This document shows positions 45,221 to 57,603 of a stretch of 62,720 nt of DNA, piece by piece (within the stretch, counting starts at the first letter, position 1; each line of letters begins with the position of its first letter). Both the position numbers and the translations under genes were made by a program. Under the pieces are notes generated by a model that saw nothing but the letters and a program-made list of their open reading frames with translations, searched no databases and had not been told where the DNA came from. This stretch comes from Burkholderiales bacterium (GTDB taxonomy: Bacteria; Pseudomonadota; Gammaproteobacteria; Burkholderiales; Burkholderiaceae_C), in NCBI GenBank assembly GCA_026400105.1, contig JAPLPQ010000101.1, positions 1 to 62,720 of the forward strand, read 5' to 3'.

Positions 45221-46074
45221 GCGGTCTGGATGCGGTCGGCCAGCAGCTCCCAGACCGGGGTCAGCCGGCCTTCGAGCAGCGGCAGGTCGCCAAGGTCGAT
45301 CCGGCTCTCGTCGGGGCTGTGGAAGTCGCTGCCGCGCGAGGCGGCCAGGCCGAACTCGAGCGCGAGCTCGGCGTACTTGGGGTATTCGCTCGCGGCGTGG
45401 CTGCCGCAGACCACCTCGACGCCCTGGCCGCCATGGGCCTTGAATTCGGAGAACAGCGCGTATTCCTGGGTCGGGCTCTGGTCGTAGCGCGCCGGGTGCG
45501 CGATCACGGCGACGCCGCCGGCCTCGCGGATCCAGCGCACCGCGTCGCCCAGCGCGGCCCAGCGGTGCGGCACGAAGCCGGGCTTGCCGTCGGCCAGGTA
45601 TTTGCGGAACACCTCGTTGTTGTCGCGGCAGACCCCGGTCTCGACCAGGAAGCGCGCGAAATGGGTGCGCGAGATCAGTTCGGGGTTGCCGGCGTGCTTG
45701 AGCGCGCCCTCGTAGGCGCCCTGGATGCCGACCTTGGCCAGCCCGGCACCCATTTCCTGCGCCCGCTCGCCGCGCCCGCCGCGCGTGCGCTCCAGGCCGC
45801 GCACGAGCAGCTCGTGCCCGGGGTCGAAGCCCAGGCCGACGATATGCACCGTCAGATTGCAGAAGGTGACCGAGATCTCGACTCCGGTCAGGTAGGGCAG
45901 TCCCAGCGCGAGCGCCGCTGTCCGGGCGCGTTGCTGGCCGCCGATCTCGTCATGGTCGGTCAACGACCACAGCTCGACCCCCCGGGTCTTGGCGCGTTCG
46001 GCCAGGATTTCGGGCTCCAGCGTGCCGTCGGAGACGGTGGAGTGGCAATGCAGGTCGGCGTTGAGAATGGTCAC
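45217..46074 (-). CDS. rnm: PHP-domain 5'-3' exoribonuclease (RNase AM / TrpH-type)
   Basis: A 285-residue PHP phosphoesterase. The metal-binding motifs are ADLHCHSTVSDG at residue 6, SLTDHDEIGG near 38, GVEISV near 64, AVIAHPARY near 190 and SRGSDFHSPDE near 248. The E. coli relative (RNase AM, once YciV) matures the 5' ends of 5S, 16S and 23S rRNA and degrades pAp. It heads the run that ends in trpS and is divergent from murJ. Confidence 0.92.
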   Translation of the reverse strand: MTILNADLHCHSTVSDGTLEPEILAERAKTRGVELWSLTDHDEIGGQQRARTAALALGLPYLTGVEISVTFCNLTVHIVGLGFDPGHELLVRGLERTRGGRGERAQEMGAGLAKVGIQGAYEGALKHAGNPELISRTHFARFLVETGVCRDNNEVFRKYLADGKPGFVPHRWAALGDAVRWIREAGGVAVIAHPARYDQSPTQEYALFSEFKAHGGQGVEVVCGSHAASEYPKYAELALEFGLAASRGSDFHSPDESRIDLGDLPLLEGRLTPVWELLADRIQTA

Positions 46075-46191
46075 CGACCCATTTTAGTGCTGCATGGCAA
46101 CATCGGGTCGGCTGCCGCTGCGACGGTCAGGCTGGCAGCAGGGACTTGTGCGCTGCCATGACCGCCGGTGCTGGCGGCTACACTCGCTGGC

Positions 46192-47751
46192 GTGTCACTG
46201 TTCAAATCCGCCTCACTCGTCTCCCTGCTGACCCTGGCCTCGCGCATCACGGGCCTGGCGCGGGAGTTGCTGATCGCCTCGAGCTTCGGCGCCAGCGCGC
46301 TGACCGACGCCTTCAACGTCGCCTTTCGCATTCCCAATCTGCTGCGGCGCCTGTTCGCCGAGGGCGCCTTCAGCCAGGCCTTCGTGCCGGTGCTGGCTGC
46401 CAGCCGTGCCAGGGACGGCGACGACGCGACGCGCCAGCTGATCGACCAGGTCGCGACCCTGCTGGCGGTCGCGCTGACCTTGACCTGCATCCTGGGCGTG
46501 GCGGCCGCGCCGGTGCTGGTCTGGCTGATGGCCTCGGGCCTGCAGCAGGACCCGCATGGCTTCAACGTCGCGGTGGTGCTGACGCGCTGGATGTTTCCCT
46601 ACATCGGCTTCATGTCGGGGGTCGCGCTGGCCGCCGGCATCCTGAACACCTGGAAGCGTTTCGCGGTGCCGGCCGCGACGCCGGTGCTGCTCAACCTGTC
46701 GATGATCGCGGCGGCGGCCTGGGGCGCGCCCTGGTTCGGTCGCCTGGGCATCGAGCCGATCTTCGCGCTGGCCGCTGGCGTGCTGGGTGGCGGCATGCTG
46801 CAGCTGGGCGTACAGCTGCCGGCCTTGAAGAAACTGGGCCTGCTGCCCCGGCTGCGCCTGAGCCTGGGCGGATTGCGCGCGGCCTGGGCCCATCCGGGCA
46901 CGCGCCGCATCCTGACCTTGATGGCGCCGGCGCTGCTGGGCGTCGGCGTGGCGCAGATCTCGCTGCTGATCAATACCCAGATCGCCTCCCACCTGCGCTT
47001 GGGCAGCGTGAGCTGGCTGACCTACGCCGACCGCCTGATGGAGTTCCCGACCGCGATGCTGGGCGTGGCGCTCGGCGTGGTGCTGCTGCCCCAGCTGTCG
47101 GCGGCCAGGGCCTCCGGCGACGATGCGCGCTACAGCGGGCTGCTCGACTGGGGACTGCGCTGGGTCGTGCTGCTGGCGCTGCCCTGCGCGGTCGCGCTGC
47201 TCTGCTTTGGCCAGCCGCTGGTCGCGGCGCTCTACCACTATGGCGCCTTCCAGGCGGTCGACGTGCAGCAGACCCAGCTTGCGCTGACCGGCTATGGCAT
47301 CGGCCTGCTCGGGCTGATCGCGATCAAGGTGCTGGCGCCGGGTTTCTATGCCAGCCAGGACATCCGCACCCCGGTCCGGATCGCGGTGGTGGTGCTGGTC
47401 TGCACCCAGCTGTTCAACCTGCTGCTGGTGCCGTTCCTGGCGCATGCCGGGCTGGCGCTCTCGATCGGCCTGGGCGCGTTGCTCAATGCCGGCTGGCTGC
47501 TGATCGGGCTGCGCCAGCGCGGCGTCTACCAGCCGCAGCCGGGCTGGCGCCGCTTCATGCTGCAGGTCGCGGCCGCCAGTGCCTTGCTGGCGCTCTACCT
47601 GGTCTGGGCTGCCAGCGCGCTGGACTGGCTGGCGCTGGGCAAGGCCGAGCGCTTGCTCTGGCTTGTGCTGGCGATCATCGGCTCGGCGCTGCTGTATTTC
47701 GGCGTCCTGCTGGCGACCGGCCTCAAGCTGCGCCAGTTCGTGCGCCGGTGA
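46192..47751 (+). CDS. murJ: Lipid II flippase MurJ
   Basis: MurJ flips the peptidoglycan precursor lipid II to the periplasmic face. The 519-residue membrane protein (about 14 helices) has LTLASRITGLARELLIASSFG, TDAFNVAFRIPNLLRRLFAEGAFSQAFVPV near residues 40-70 and YADRLMEFPTAMLGVALG. The GTG at 46192 starts the family sequence (SLFKSASLVSLLT) after a short frame extension with no RBS. sirB1 follows after 3 bases. Confidence 0.95.
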   Translation: MSLFKSASLVSLLTLASRITGLARELLIASSFGASALTDAFNVAFRIPNLLRRLFAEGAFSQAFVPVLAASRARDGDDATRQLIDQVATLLAVALTLTCILGVAAAPVLVWLMASGLQQDPHGFNVAVVLTRWMFPYIGFMSGVALAAGILNTWKRFAVPAATPVLLNLSMIAAAAWGAPWFGRLGIEPIFALAAGVLGGGMLQLGVQLPALKKLGLLPRLRLSLGGLRAAWAHPGTRRILTLMAPALLGVGVAQISLLINTQIASHLRLGSVSWLTYADRLMEFPTAMLGVALGVVLLPQLSAARASGDDARYSGLLDWGLRWVVLLALPCAVALLCFGQPLVAALYHYGAFQAVDVQQTQLALTGYGIGLLGLIAIKVLAPGFYASQDIRTPVRIAVVVLVCTQLFNLLLVPFLAHAGLALSIGLGALLNAGWLLIGLRQRGVYQPQPGWRRFMLQVAAASALLALYLVWAASALDWLALGKAERLLWLVLAIIGSALLYFGVLLATGLKLRQFVRR

Positions 47752-47754
47752 GCC

Positions 47755-48606
47755 ATGCTGCCGGCCTTTGAATTACCGACCCCGCTCGACTATTTCGCCG
47801 CCCTGGTGCGTGAGGACCAGGGCTTTCCGCTGCTGGAGGCGACCGCAGCGGTCGCGCTGGACGAGTATCCCGAGCTCGATCTCCAGCAGCTGCTGGGTCA
47901 GGTCGACCAGATGCTGCTGCGACTGCAGCGCCGCTTGCCCGCCGATGCCGGGCCGCTGGAGCGCGTGCGCCGGCTCAATCGGTTCTTCTTCGGCGATCTG
48001 GCCTTCGGCGGCAATGTCAACCATTACTACGATCCCGACAACAGCTACCTGAACCGGGTGCTCGAGCGTCGGCGCGGCATCCCGATCACGCTCGGGATAC
48101 TGTGGCTCGAGCTCGCGCAGGGCCTGGGCCTGCAGGCGCGCGGGATCAATTTTCCGGGTCATTTCCTGGTCAAGGTCAGCCTGGCACAGGGCCAGGTCGT
48201 GATCGACCCCTTCACCGGCCAGTCGCTGGGCCGCGAGGACCTGTCCGAACGGCTCGAGCCGTTCCGGCGCCGCCATGGCCTGGTCGACGAGTTCGAGCCG
48301 CCGGTCGGGCTCTATCTGCAGTCGGCGCCCGAGCGCGAGATCCTGGCGCGGGTGCTGCGCAACCTGAAGGACATCCAGAGCCAGGCCGCCGACTGGCCGC
48401 GCCTGCTGCAGGTGCTCGAGCGGCTGGTGATCCTGTTGCCCGAGGACTGGAGCGAGCGGCGCGACCGCGGGCTGGCTCTGGCCGGGCTCGGGCGCATCGA
48501 CGAGGCCAGGGCCGATCTCGAGATCTATCTGGCCCAGGCCGAGGACGCGCCCGATCACGACCTGATCGAGCAGCGGCTGGCGCAGCTGCGCGGCGGCGGG
48601 GCCTAG
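47755..48606 (+). CDS. SirB1-type transglutaminase-like / TPR protein
   Basis: A 283-residue protein. The N-terminal transglutaminase-like (SirB1) domain has LNRFFFGDLAFGGN, YLNRVLERRRGIPITLGILWLEL and LQARGINFPGHFLVKV near residue 130, and the C-terminal third forms TPR-like helices (LRNLKDIQSQAADWPRLLQVLERL). E. coli SirB1 contributes to export-gene regulation in Salmonella, but the mechanism is not known. It lacks a signal peptide. It converges on the asparaginase gene. Confidence 0.85.
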   Translation: MLPAFELPTPLDYFAALVREDQGFPLLEATAAVALDEYPELDLQQLLGQVDQMLLRLQRRLPADAGPLERVRRLNRFFFGDLAFGGNVNHYYDPDNSYLNRVLERRRGIPITLGILWLELAQGLGLQARGINFPGHFLVKVSLAQGQVVIDPFTGQSLGREDLSERLEPFRRRHGLVDEFEPPVGLYLQSAPEREILARVLRNLKDIQSQAADWPRLLQVLERLVILLPEDWSERRDRGLALAGLGRIDEARADLEIYLAQAEDAPDHDLIEQRLAQLRGGGA

Positions 48607-48675
48607 CGCTGCCGTTGGCAGGCAGCAAAGACAACGGTCGGGACGGCGGGTGCCGCCCCGGAAACCCGCGAGCGC

Positions 48676-51125
<2,450 letters not shown>

Positions 51126-51304
51126 GTGGGTAAGCCCGATAGAATTTGCGAGATTTTACGGCCGAGCCGCCATGTCCATCCACAAGTTCCCATGCAACTG
51201 AGCCGCAGTCGAGTCCGTTTCCCGGCCTGGCGCTTGCTTGGGGTAGCATTTTCCGGCCGGTTTTGCCTGCTTGCGGTCGTCGACCGCCAACCCTCACTGA
51301 CGCC

Positions 51305-51997
51305 ATGACCATGCGGCAACTCGTGTTGGACATGGGCCTGGCGCCCGTGCCCTCCCTGGATAATTTTGTCGCCGGGCGCAATACCGGCCTGCTCGAACAC
51401 CTGCGGGTCTGGTCGCGCAATCCGATGCGCTCGCCGGTACCGACCTTCATCTGGGGCGGCGCCGGCAGCGGCAAGAGCCATCTGCTGCAGGCCACCTGCG
51501 CGGCGCTGCGCGAGCGCGGCGTGCAGGTCGGCTGGATCGACCCGAACGTGATGGCGCCGCCCGAGTTCGACGATGCCTGGGGCGCGGTGATCTTCGATGA
51601 TTGCCACCTCTACACCGAGGTCCAGCAGGCCATGGCCTTCAACTGGTTCATCAACGTCCAGTCGCCGCGGCGCGGCGCGGCGCGCTGGGTGCTGGCTGCC
51701 GCCGATCGCCCGCCGGCCGACCTCGCGCTGCGCGAGGATCTGCGCAGTCGCCTGGCCTGGGGCGATGTGTTCCAATTGTTTCCCCTGGACGACGCCGAGC
51801 GCCGAGCCGTCCTGCGTCGCGCCGCCGACTTGCGCGGCGTGTTCCTGAGCGACGAGGTGATGGACTTCATGCTCAACCGTTTCTCGCGCGACCTCAGCAG
51901 CCTGATGCTGCTGCTCGAGACGCTGGACGGTTATGCCCTGCGCACCCAGCGCGCCATCACCATTCCCTTGATCAAGGCCATGCTCGAAAACGAGTGA
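51305..51997 (+). CDS. hda: DnaA regulatory inactivator Hda
   Basis: Hda stimulates ATP hydrolysis by DnaA after replication begins. The 230-residue AAA+ protein has Walker A WGGAGSGKSHLL near residue 50, Walker B AVIFDDCHLY near 93 and SRLAWGDVFQLFPLDD with an arginine-finger region. Near the N-terminus RQLVLDMGL is the clamp-binding QLxLxx-type motif that docks the sliding clamp in known Hda proteins. I chose the ATG at 51305. It has the short DnaA-like layout without the DNA-binding domain. Confidence 0.92.
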   Translation: MTMRQLVLDMGLAPVPSLDNFVAGRNTGLLEHLRVWSRNPMRSPVPTFIWGGAGSGKSHLLQATCAALRERGVQVGWIDPNVMAPPEFDDAWGAVIFDDCHLYTEVQQAMAFNWFINVQSPRRGAARWVLAAADRPPADLALREDLRSRLAWGDVFQLFPLDDAERRAVLRRAADLRGVFLSDEVMDFMLNRFSRDLSSLMLLLETLDGYALRTQRAITIPLIKAMLENE

Positions 51998-52023
51998 GGC
52001 CAACCGACAAAGACCTGCCCGCC

Positions 52024-52698
52024 ATGAAACTGGCTCTCTTCGACCTGGACCACACGCTGCTGCCGATCGACTCGGACTACTCGTGGGGCCAGTTCACGAC
52101 CCGCATCGGCTGGACCGATCCGGTCGAGTTCACCCGCCGCAACGACGAATTCTTTGCCCATTACCAGGCCGGCACGCTCGATGTGCACGACTATGTGCGC
52201 TTCGCGACCGAGGCCCTGCGCCGCCACAGCCCCGCCGAGGCCGCCACCGCGCACGAGCGCTTCATGGCCGAGGTGATCCGCCCGAGCCTGCAGCCGCAGG
52301 CGCTCGAGCTGGTGCAGCGCCACCGCGATGCCGGCGAGCAGGGGCTGATCATCACCGCGACCAACGAGTTCATCACGCGTCCGATCGCGCAGGCCTTCGG
52401 CGTGACCGAACTGATCGCGATCGAGCTCGAGCGCGGCCTGGATGGCTGGTACAGCGGCGAGATCCGCGGCACGCCATCGTTTCGCGAAGGCAAGGTCGAG
52501 CGTCTGCAGCAGTGGCTGGCCGCGCGCGGCCTGGGCTGGGATGATTGCGACATGACCTTCTATTCCGACTCGACCAACGACCTGCCGTTGCTCGAGCGCG
52601 CACACAACCCCGTCGCCACCAATCCCGGCGCTGCCCTGCGCGAGATCGCGCAGCAGCGCGGCTGGCGCATCCTGGACCTGTTCCCCGAATCCGCATGA
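52024..52698 (+). CDS. HAD-superfamily IB hydrolase (SerB-like phosphatase)
   Basis: A 224-residue HAD-IB protein with motif I FDLDHTLLPID (nucleophile and proton donor Asp6 and Asp8), motif II LIITATNEF near residue 113, and motif III/IV FYSDSTNDLPLLE near 180. Members include phosphoserine phosphatase and acyl-phosphate or PlsC-linked enzymes; exact substrate is unclear. It sits between hda and pcnB, the usual hda-HAD-pcnB-folK order in Burkholderiales, and overlaps the pcnB start as ATGA. Confidence 0.9.
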   Translation: MKLALFDLDHTLLPIDSDYSWGQFTTRIGWTDPVEFTRRNDEFFAHYQAGTLDVHDYVRFATEALRRHSPAEAATAHERFMAEVIRPSLQPQALELVQRHRDAGEQGLIITATNEFITRPIAQAFGVTELIAIELERGLDGWYSGEIRGTPSFREGKVERLQQWLAARGLGWDDCDMTFYSDSTNDLPLLERAHNPVATNPGAALREIAQQRGWRILDLFPESA

Positions 52699-54320
52699 TC
52701 AAGACCTTCATCGACAAGTTGCTGGGCAAGAGCGCCCCGGGCAAGGGCCCGAAATTCGGCAAGCGCGAGGATGTGCCGGCCACCGTGCACGGCATCGACC
52801 CCTCGCTGGTCGATGGCCGCGCGCTCGACGTGGTGCACACGCTCAAGAGCGCCGGCTTCGAGGCCTATGTCGTCGGTGGCGCGGTGCGCGACCTGCTGCT
52901 GGGCCTGCGGCCGAAGGATTTCGACGTCGCGACCAACGCCACGCCCGAGCAGGTCAAGGGCCTGTTCCGGCGCGCCTTCATCATCGGGCGGCGGTTTCGC
53001 ATCGTGCACGTGATCTACGGCCGCGGCCGCGAGCATGAGGTGATCGAGGTCTCGACCCTGCGCGCCCACCTCGACAGCGCCGACGCCGAGCAGGTCAGCG
53101 GCAACGAGCGCAGCAGCAAGACCGCGCTGGCCGGCATGAAGCATGCGGTCGATGCCAGCGGCCGGGTGCTGCGCGACAACGTCTGGGGTCCGATCGAGCA
53201 GGATGCGGCGCGGCGCGACTTCACGATCAACGCGATGTACTACGACCCGGAGACCGAAACCGTGGTCGACTTCCACCACGGCATCCGCGACTCCAACAAG
53301 CGCGTGCTGCGCATGATCGGCGATCCGGCCGCGCGTTACCGCGAGGACCCGGTCCGCATCATCCGCGCGGTGCGCTTTGCCGCCAAGCTCAGCGGCCTGG
53401 GCTTCCAGTTCGAGGCCAAGACCCGCGCCGCCATCGCGCCCTCGGTCGGCCTGCTGGCCGATGTGCCGCAGAGCCGCCTGTTCGACGAGATGCTCAAGCT
53501 GCTGCAGACCGGCCATGCGCTGGCCAGCGTCGAGCAGCTCAAGTCCACCGGCCTAGCCAAGGGCATCTATCCGCTGCTCGACCTGGTGGTCGAGCGCGCC
53601 GAGGATCCCTTCGTGCGCTCGGCGCTGCAGGACACCGACCGCCGCGTCGGCGAGGGCAAGCCGGTCGCGCCGAGCTTCCTGCTCGCCTGCGTGCTCTGGA
53701 GCGACGTGCGCGTGGGCTGGAACCGGCGCCAGAAAGCCGGCCTGCCGGCCTTCCCGGCGCTGCAGGAAGCGGTCGACGAGGTGTTCGAGTCGCGCATCGG
53801 CGATGTCTCGGGCCGCGGCAAGCTCGGCGCCGACATGCGCGAGATCTGGCTCATGCAGCCGCGCTTCGACAAGCGCACCGGCACCGCGCCGTTCTCGCTG
53901 GCCGACCAGCCGCGTTTTCGCGCCGGCTTCGACTTCCTGCGCCTGCGGGCCCAGGTCGGCGAACTGCCCGAGGAACTCGCGCATTGGTGGGAGACCTTCA
54001 GCACCGCCAGCGACGCGGTGCGCTACGACATGGTCGACGCGATCCGCCTCGAGCAGCAGCGCGCCAAGCCCAAGCCACGCGCCAAGACCGGCGAGGCCCC
54101 GGGCGGGCGCGTGTTCCGCCAGCCGGCCGAAGGCCGCGCCCTGCCGCCTTCCGGTGAGCAGGCTGAAGACACCGCAGCGAGCGAGCCGCCGCCGTTCGAG
54201 TCCGAGTCGGGCGAGGCCGCTCCGGCCAAGAAGCGTCGCCGCCGCCGCAAGTCCAACAGCGGTGCTGGTGGTGTGGCTGGTGCCGGGGGCGACGACTCCG
54301 GCTCCGGCCCGCAGCCATGA
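52695..54320 (+). CDS. pcnB: Poly(A) polymerase I
   Basis: PcnB adds 3' poly(A) tails that mark RNAs for decay. The 541-residue protein has the nucleotidyltransferase motif VVGGAVRDLLLGLRPKDFDVATNA near residue 58, RRDFTINAMYYDPET, and YREDPVRIIRAVRFAAKLSG, all more like poly(A) polymerase than CCA-adding enzyme. The C-terminus is a long, low-complexity basic tail (KKRRRRRKS) that could bind RNA. folK overlaps its stop by 4 bases. Confidence 0.94.
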   Translation: MIKTFIDKLLGKSAPGKGPKFGKREDVPATVHGIDPSLVDGRALDVVHTLKSAGFEAYVVGGAVRDLLLGLRPKDFDVATNATPEQVKGLFRRAFIIGRRFRIVHVIYGRGREHEVIEVSTLRAHLDSADAEQVSGNERSSKTALAGMKHAVDASGRVLRDNVWGPIEQDAARRDFTINAMYYDPETETVVDFHHGIRDSNKRVLRMIGDPAARYREDPVRIIRAVRFAAKLSGLGFQFEAKTRAAIAPSVGLLADVPQSRLFDEMLKLLQTGHALASVEQLKSTGLAKGIYPLLDLVVERAEDPFVRSALQDTDRRVGEGKPVAPSFLLACVLWSDVRVGWNRRQKAGLPAFPALQEAVDEVFESRIGDVSGRGKLGADMREIWLMQPRFDKRTGTAPFSLADQPRFRAGFDFLRLRAQVGELPEELAHWWETFSTASDAVRYDMVDAIRLEQQRAKPKPRAKTGEAPGGRVFRQPAEGRALPPSGEQAEDTAASEPPPFESESGEAAPAKKRRRRRKSNSGAGGVAGAGGDDSGSGPQP

Positions 54321-54781
54321 GCTCGCCTGTGCTGGCCCATGTCGCGCTGGGCGCCAACCTGGGCGATGCGCGCGCCACGGTGAGCGCGGCGATCGCGGCG
54401 CTGGACCAGCTGCCGCAGACCCGGCTGCTGCGCGCCTCCGGGCTCTACCGCAGCGCGCCCTGGGAGGCCAGCGGCCCCGACTTCATCAACGCGGTGGCGG
54501 CGATCGAGACCGGGCTCGATGCGCATGAGCTGCTGCACGCCTTGCAGGCGCTCGAGCTGCAGGCCGGGCGCGAGCGGCCCTACCGCAACGCGCCGCGCAC
54601 GCTCGACCTCGACCTGCTGCTGTATGGCGATGCCGTCATCGATCAGCCCGACCTCAGCGTGCCGCACCCGCGCCTGCGCGAGCGCGCCTTCGTGCTGCTG
54701 CCGCTGGCCGAGATTTCGCCCGCATTGGTCAGCGCTGACGAGCTGCAGGCGGTTGCCGACCAGGCCATCGAGCGGCTCTGA
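54317..54781 (+). CDS. folK: 2-amino-4-hydroxy-6-hydroxymethyldihydropteridine pyrophosphokinase
   Basis: FolK transfers pyrophosphate from ATP to the pterin in folate synthesis. The 154-residue protein has VALGANLGDARATV at residue 9, LYRSAPWEASGPDFINAVA near 42, and RNAPRTLDLDLLLYGD with VPHPRLRERAFVLLPL near 90-125. Its start overlaps the pcnB stop. It is convergent with pdxH. Confidence 0.96.
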   Translation: MSSPVLAHVALGANLGDARATVSAAIAALDQLPQTRLLRASGLYRSAPWEASGPDFINAVAAIETGLDAHELLHALQALELQAGRERPYRNAPRTLDLDLLLYGDAVIDQPDLSVPHPRLRERAFVLLPLAEISPALVSADELQAVADQAIERL

Positions 54782-54829
54782 TGCGCTGGACGGGCCGCTG
54801 TTGACGGCCCGGCGGCATCCGCGGCCTGC

Positions 54830-55462
54830 TCAGGGCGCCAGGCGTTCGCGCAGCCAGCCGTCGGCCTGCTGCTGGTAGCGCAGCCGGTCGTGCAGCCGGC
54901 TCTTGCGGCCCTGCCAGAACTCCCAGCAGTCCGGCACGAGACGGAAACCGCCCCAGTGCGGCGGGCGCGGCGGATTGAGCAGGAACTGCGCGCCGAACTT
55001 GGCCGCATTGGTCACCAGCAGCGTGCGACCCGGGATCACCTGGCTTTGCGGGCTGGCCCAGGCACCGATCCGGCTGTCGAGCGGGCGGCTGTGGAAATAC
55101 TCGTCGCTCTCCTCGGCGCTGACGCGTTCGACCCGGCCCTCGATGCGCACCACGCGCTCGAGCTCGACCCAGTGGAACTGCAGCGCGGCAAACGGGTTGC
55201 CGGCCAGCTCGCGGCCCTTGCGGCTGTCGTAGTTGGTGTACCAGACGATGCCGCGCGCGTCGTAGCCCTTGATCAGCACCACGCGCGTGCTCGGACGCAG
55301 GTTGCTGCCGACGGTCGCGACCGTCATCGCATTGGACTCGGGGATCTCGCTCTTGATCGCTTCGTTCAGCCACTGGTCGAACTGCAGCATGGGGTCGGCG
55401 TGCGAGGCGTGCTCGTTGAGCTCGGCGCGCTCGTAGCTCTTGCGGATGTCGGCTATTTTCAT
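54830..55462 (-). CDS. pdxH: Pyridoxamine 5'-phosphate oxidase
   Basis: PdxH makes pyridoxal 5'-phosphate with FMN as cofactor. The 210-residue protein has [67 protein letters not shown], and the C-terminal [25 protein letters not shown]. The ATG at 55462 gives the standard start; the very long open frame upstream (to 56074) is a shadow of yceD. Confidence 0.96.
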   Translation of the reverse strand: MKIADIRKSYERAELNEHASHADPMLQFDQWLNEAIKSEIPESNAMTVATVGSNLRPSTRVVLIKGYDARGIVWYTNYDSRKGRELAGNPFAALQFHWVELERVVRIEGRVERVSAEESDEYFHSRPLDSRIGAWASPQSQVIPGRTLLVTNAAKFGAQFLLNPPRPPHWGGFRLVPDCWEFWQGRKSRLHDRLRYQQQADGWLRERLAP

Positions 55463-55530
55463 GCTGCCAGTATAGGCAGCCGGGGCCGGGCGCGGCCGTA
55501 GAATCGACCCTCCTTGTCTCGAATGCCGCC

Positions 55531-56109
55531 ATGACCGCTGCCATGCCCCCGACCACCCTCGACCTGCGCGCCAGCGCGCAGAAAGCCGAAACCCTGTCCG
55601 GCCAGGCGCTGCTGTCCGCCTTCGCTCGCCTGGCCGATGGCCTGCCCGAGCTCGAGGTCGCTCCGGTGCGCTGGAGCGCGCAGGCTGAACTGCGCCAGCC
55701 CCTGGGCGACCTGGGTGCCGACCTCGGCCGCGGCGAGCTGCCCGAGCCCCAGCTCTGGCTGCACCTGCAAGCCAGCGCCGAGCTGCCGCAAACCTGCCAG
55801 CGCTGCCTGTCGCCCTATGCGCAGCCGGTCGAGGTCGACCGCTGGTTCCGCTTCGTTGCCGACGAGGCGGTGGCGCTGGCCGAGGACGACGAGTGCGAGG
55901 AAGACCTGCTGGCGCTCGAGCCGCGCTTCGACCTGGCCGCGCTGATCGAGGACGAGCTGCTGCTGGCGCTGCCCCTGGTGCCGATGCACGAGGTCTGCCC
56001 GGTTCCGGTGCGCATGAGCGCGGGCGAACTGCCCGATCTGCCGGAGGAAAAGAAGCCCAATCCCTTCGCCGCACTGAGTGCGCTCAAGGGTCGTACAAGC
56101 GACCATTGA
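55531..56109 (+). CDS. yceD: YceD / DUF177 family protein
   Basis: A 192-residue protein of the YceD/DUF177 family. The cysteine pair CQRCLSPY near residue 90 is the family signature, followed by the acidic [33 protein letters not shown] and the terminal [16 protein letters not shown]. YceD is linked to 23S rRNA accumulation and precedes rpmF across proteobacteria. Here a promoter for rpmF overlaps its stop codon. Confidence 0.92.
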   Translation: MTAAMPPTTLDLRASAQKAETLSGQALLSAFARLADGLPELEVAPVRWSAQAELRQPLGDLGADLGRGELPEPQLWLHLQASAELPQTCQRCLSPYAQPVEVDRWFRFVADEAVALAEDDECEEDLLALEPRFDLAALIEDELLLALPLVPMHEVCPVPVRMSAGELPDLPEEKKPNPFAALSALKGRTSDH

Positions 56110-56135
56110 CCGCCGGTCTGACAAGTCGCTATAAT
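56106..56135 (+). promoter_or_regulatory. Sigma-70 promoter of rpmF and downstream fab genes
   Basis: TTGACC at 56106-56111 and a perfect TATAAT at 56130-56135 are spaced by 18 bases. The -35 overlaps the yceD stop codon. Transcription would leave a leader of about 80 nt before rpmF, whose AGGAG is at 56210-56214. Confidence 0.8.
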
Positions 56136-56220
56136 CCAGGGTTTCGCGCTGGCCTGAAAATCTATTTTCATGGGGCTGGTGCAGCCATCCACCCATTTGA
56201 TTTTTCGATAGGAGCCGATC

Positions 56221-56403
56221 ATGGCCGTCCAGCAAAACAAAAAGTCCCCTTCCAAGCGCGGTATGCACCGCTCGCACAATGCCCTGAACGTGCCGGGCAT
56301 CGCTGTGGAAGCCACCACCGGTGAAGTGCACCTGCGTCACCACATCAGCCCGAACGGTTTCTACCGTGGCCGCCAGGTCCTGAAGAACAAGTCCGAGGCC
56401 TGA
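56221..56403 (+). CDS. rpmF: 50S ribosomal protein L32
   Basis: A 60-residue L32. The N-terminus [20 protein letters not shown] is the family hallmark, followed by [18 protein letters not shown]. It lacks the four zinc cysteines, so it is the C-minus type. AGGAG is placed 6 bases before the ATG. It lies between yceD and plsX, the standard yceD-rpmF-plsX-fabH order. Confidence 0.98.
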   Translation: MAVQQNKKSPSKRGMHRSHNALNVPGIAVEATTGEVHLRHHISPNGFYRGRQVLKNKSEA

Positions 56404-56446
56404 TCGGCGCTGACGCGCCATCGCCCTCGCACAGTTTGTTCGAGGC

Positions 56447-56474
56447 AAAGCCCGCATCACTGCGGGCTTTTTTT
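56447..56474 (+). terminator. Intrinsic terminator between rpmF and plsX
   Basis: A 10-bp perfect stem (AAAGCCCGCA with TGCGGGCTTT) with a TCAC loop is followed by a T run. It should reduce transcription reaching the fatty-acid genes. Confidence 0.9.
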
Positions 56475-56506
56475 ATCCTGTTTGCTGCCACCTTGAGGAC
56501 GCTGGA

Positions 56507-57562
56507 ATGATCACCATCGCGGTCGATTGCATGGGCGGAGACTACGGCCCCGCAGTCACCTTGCCGGCCTGTGCCGCCTTTCTCGCTTCTCACCCCGACG
56601 CTCATCTGCTGCTGGTCGGCCTGCCCGAGGCCCTGGCCAAGCTGCCGGCTTCGATCGACCAGACCCGCATCCAGGTCATCGCGGCCAGCGAGGTCGTCAC
56701 GATGGACGATCCGCTCGAAGTCGCGTTGCGTCGCAAGCGCGACTCGTCGATGCGCGTCGCGATCAACCAGGTCAAGGACGGCGCCGCCCAGGCTGCCGTC
56801 TCGGCCGGCAATACCGGCGCGCTGATGGCGATCGCGCGCTTCGTGCTCAAGACGCTCGACGGCATCGACCGGCCCGCGATCGCTGGCCAGATGCCCAATG
56901 TCACCGGCGGCGCCACCACCATGCTCGACCTCGGCGCCAACGTCGATTGCAGCGCCGAGCACCTGTTGCAGTTCGCGGTCATGGGCTCGGCCCTGGTGGT
57001 CGCGATCAGCGGCAAGGAGTCGCCCACGGTCGGCCTGCTCAACATCGGCGAGGAAGCGATCAAGGGCAACGAGGTCATCAAGCAGGCCGGCGCCTTGCTG
57101 CGCGCCGCTGCCGCCAACGGTGACCTCAACTTCAAGGGCAACGTCGAGGGCAACGACATCTTCAAGGGCGTGGTCGACCTCGTGGTCTGCGACGGCTTCG
57201 TTGGCAACGTCGCGCTCAAGAGCAGCGAGGGCCTGGCCAGCATGGTCAGCACCCTGATCAAGCAGGCATTCGGGCGCAATATCTTGACGAAAATGGCTGC
57301 CATCGTGGCCTATCCGGTGCTATCGGCGTTCAAGCGGCGAGTCGATCACCGGCGCTACAACGGCGCGGCGCTGCTCGGATTGCGCGGCCTGGTGTTCAAG
57401 AGCCACGGCTCGGCCGACGCCTTTGCCTTCGAGCAGGCGCTGGCGCGCGCGTATGATGCAGCCCACAACCAGTTGCTCGACAACGTGAGGGCGCGCATCG
57501 CCCATGCGGCGCCGCTGATGGCGGCCAAGGGCGCAGCCGCCCTGTCGGCCACCTCAGCCTGA
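56507..57562 (+). CDS. plsX: Phosphate acyltransferase PlsX
   Basis: PlsX makes acyl-phosphate from acyl-ACP for phospholipid synthesis. The 351-residue protein has [20 protein letters not shown] at the start, [46 protein letters not shown], and [15 protein letters not shown]. Length is normal. It is followed 41 bases later by fabH. Confidence 0.96.
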   Translation: MITIAVDCMGGDYGPAVTLPACAAFLASHPDAHLLLVGLPEALAKLPASIDQTRIQVIAASEVVTMDDPLEVALRRKRDSSMRVAINQVKDGAAQAAVSAGNTGALMAIARFVLKTLDGIDRPAIAGQMPNVTGGATTMLDLGANVDCSAEHLLQFAVMGSALVVAISGKESPTVGLLNIGEEAIKGNEVIKQAGALLRAAAANGDLNFKGNVEGNDIFKGVVDLVVCDGFVGNVALKSSEGLASMVSTLIKQAFGRNILTKMAAIVAYPVLSAFKRRVDHRRYNGAALLGLRGLVFKSHGSADAFAFEQALARAYDAAHNQLLDNVRARIAHAAPLMAAKGAAALSATSA

Positions 57563-57603
57563 GACGCTGCTGGCGTTCAGGGCCAGACCAACCCAGACCG
57601 AAC

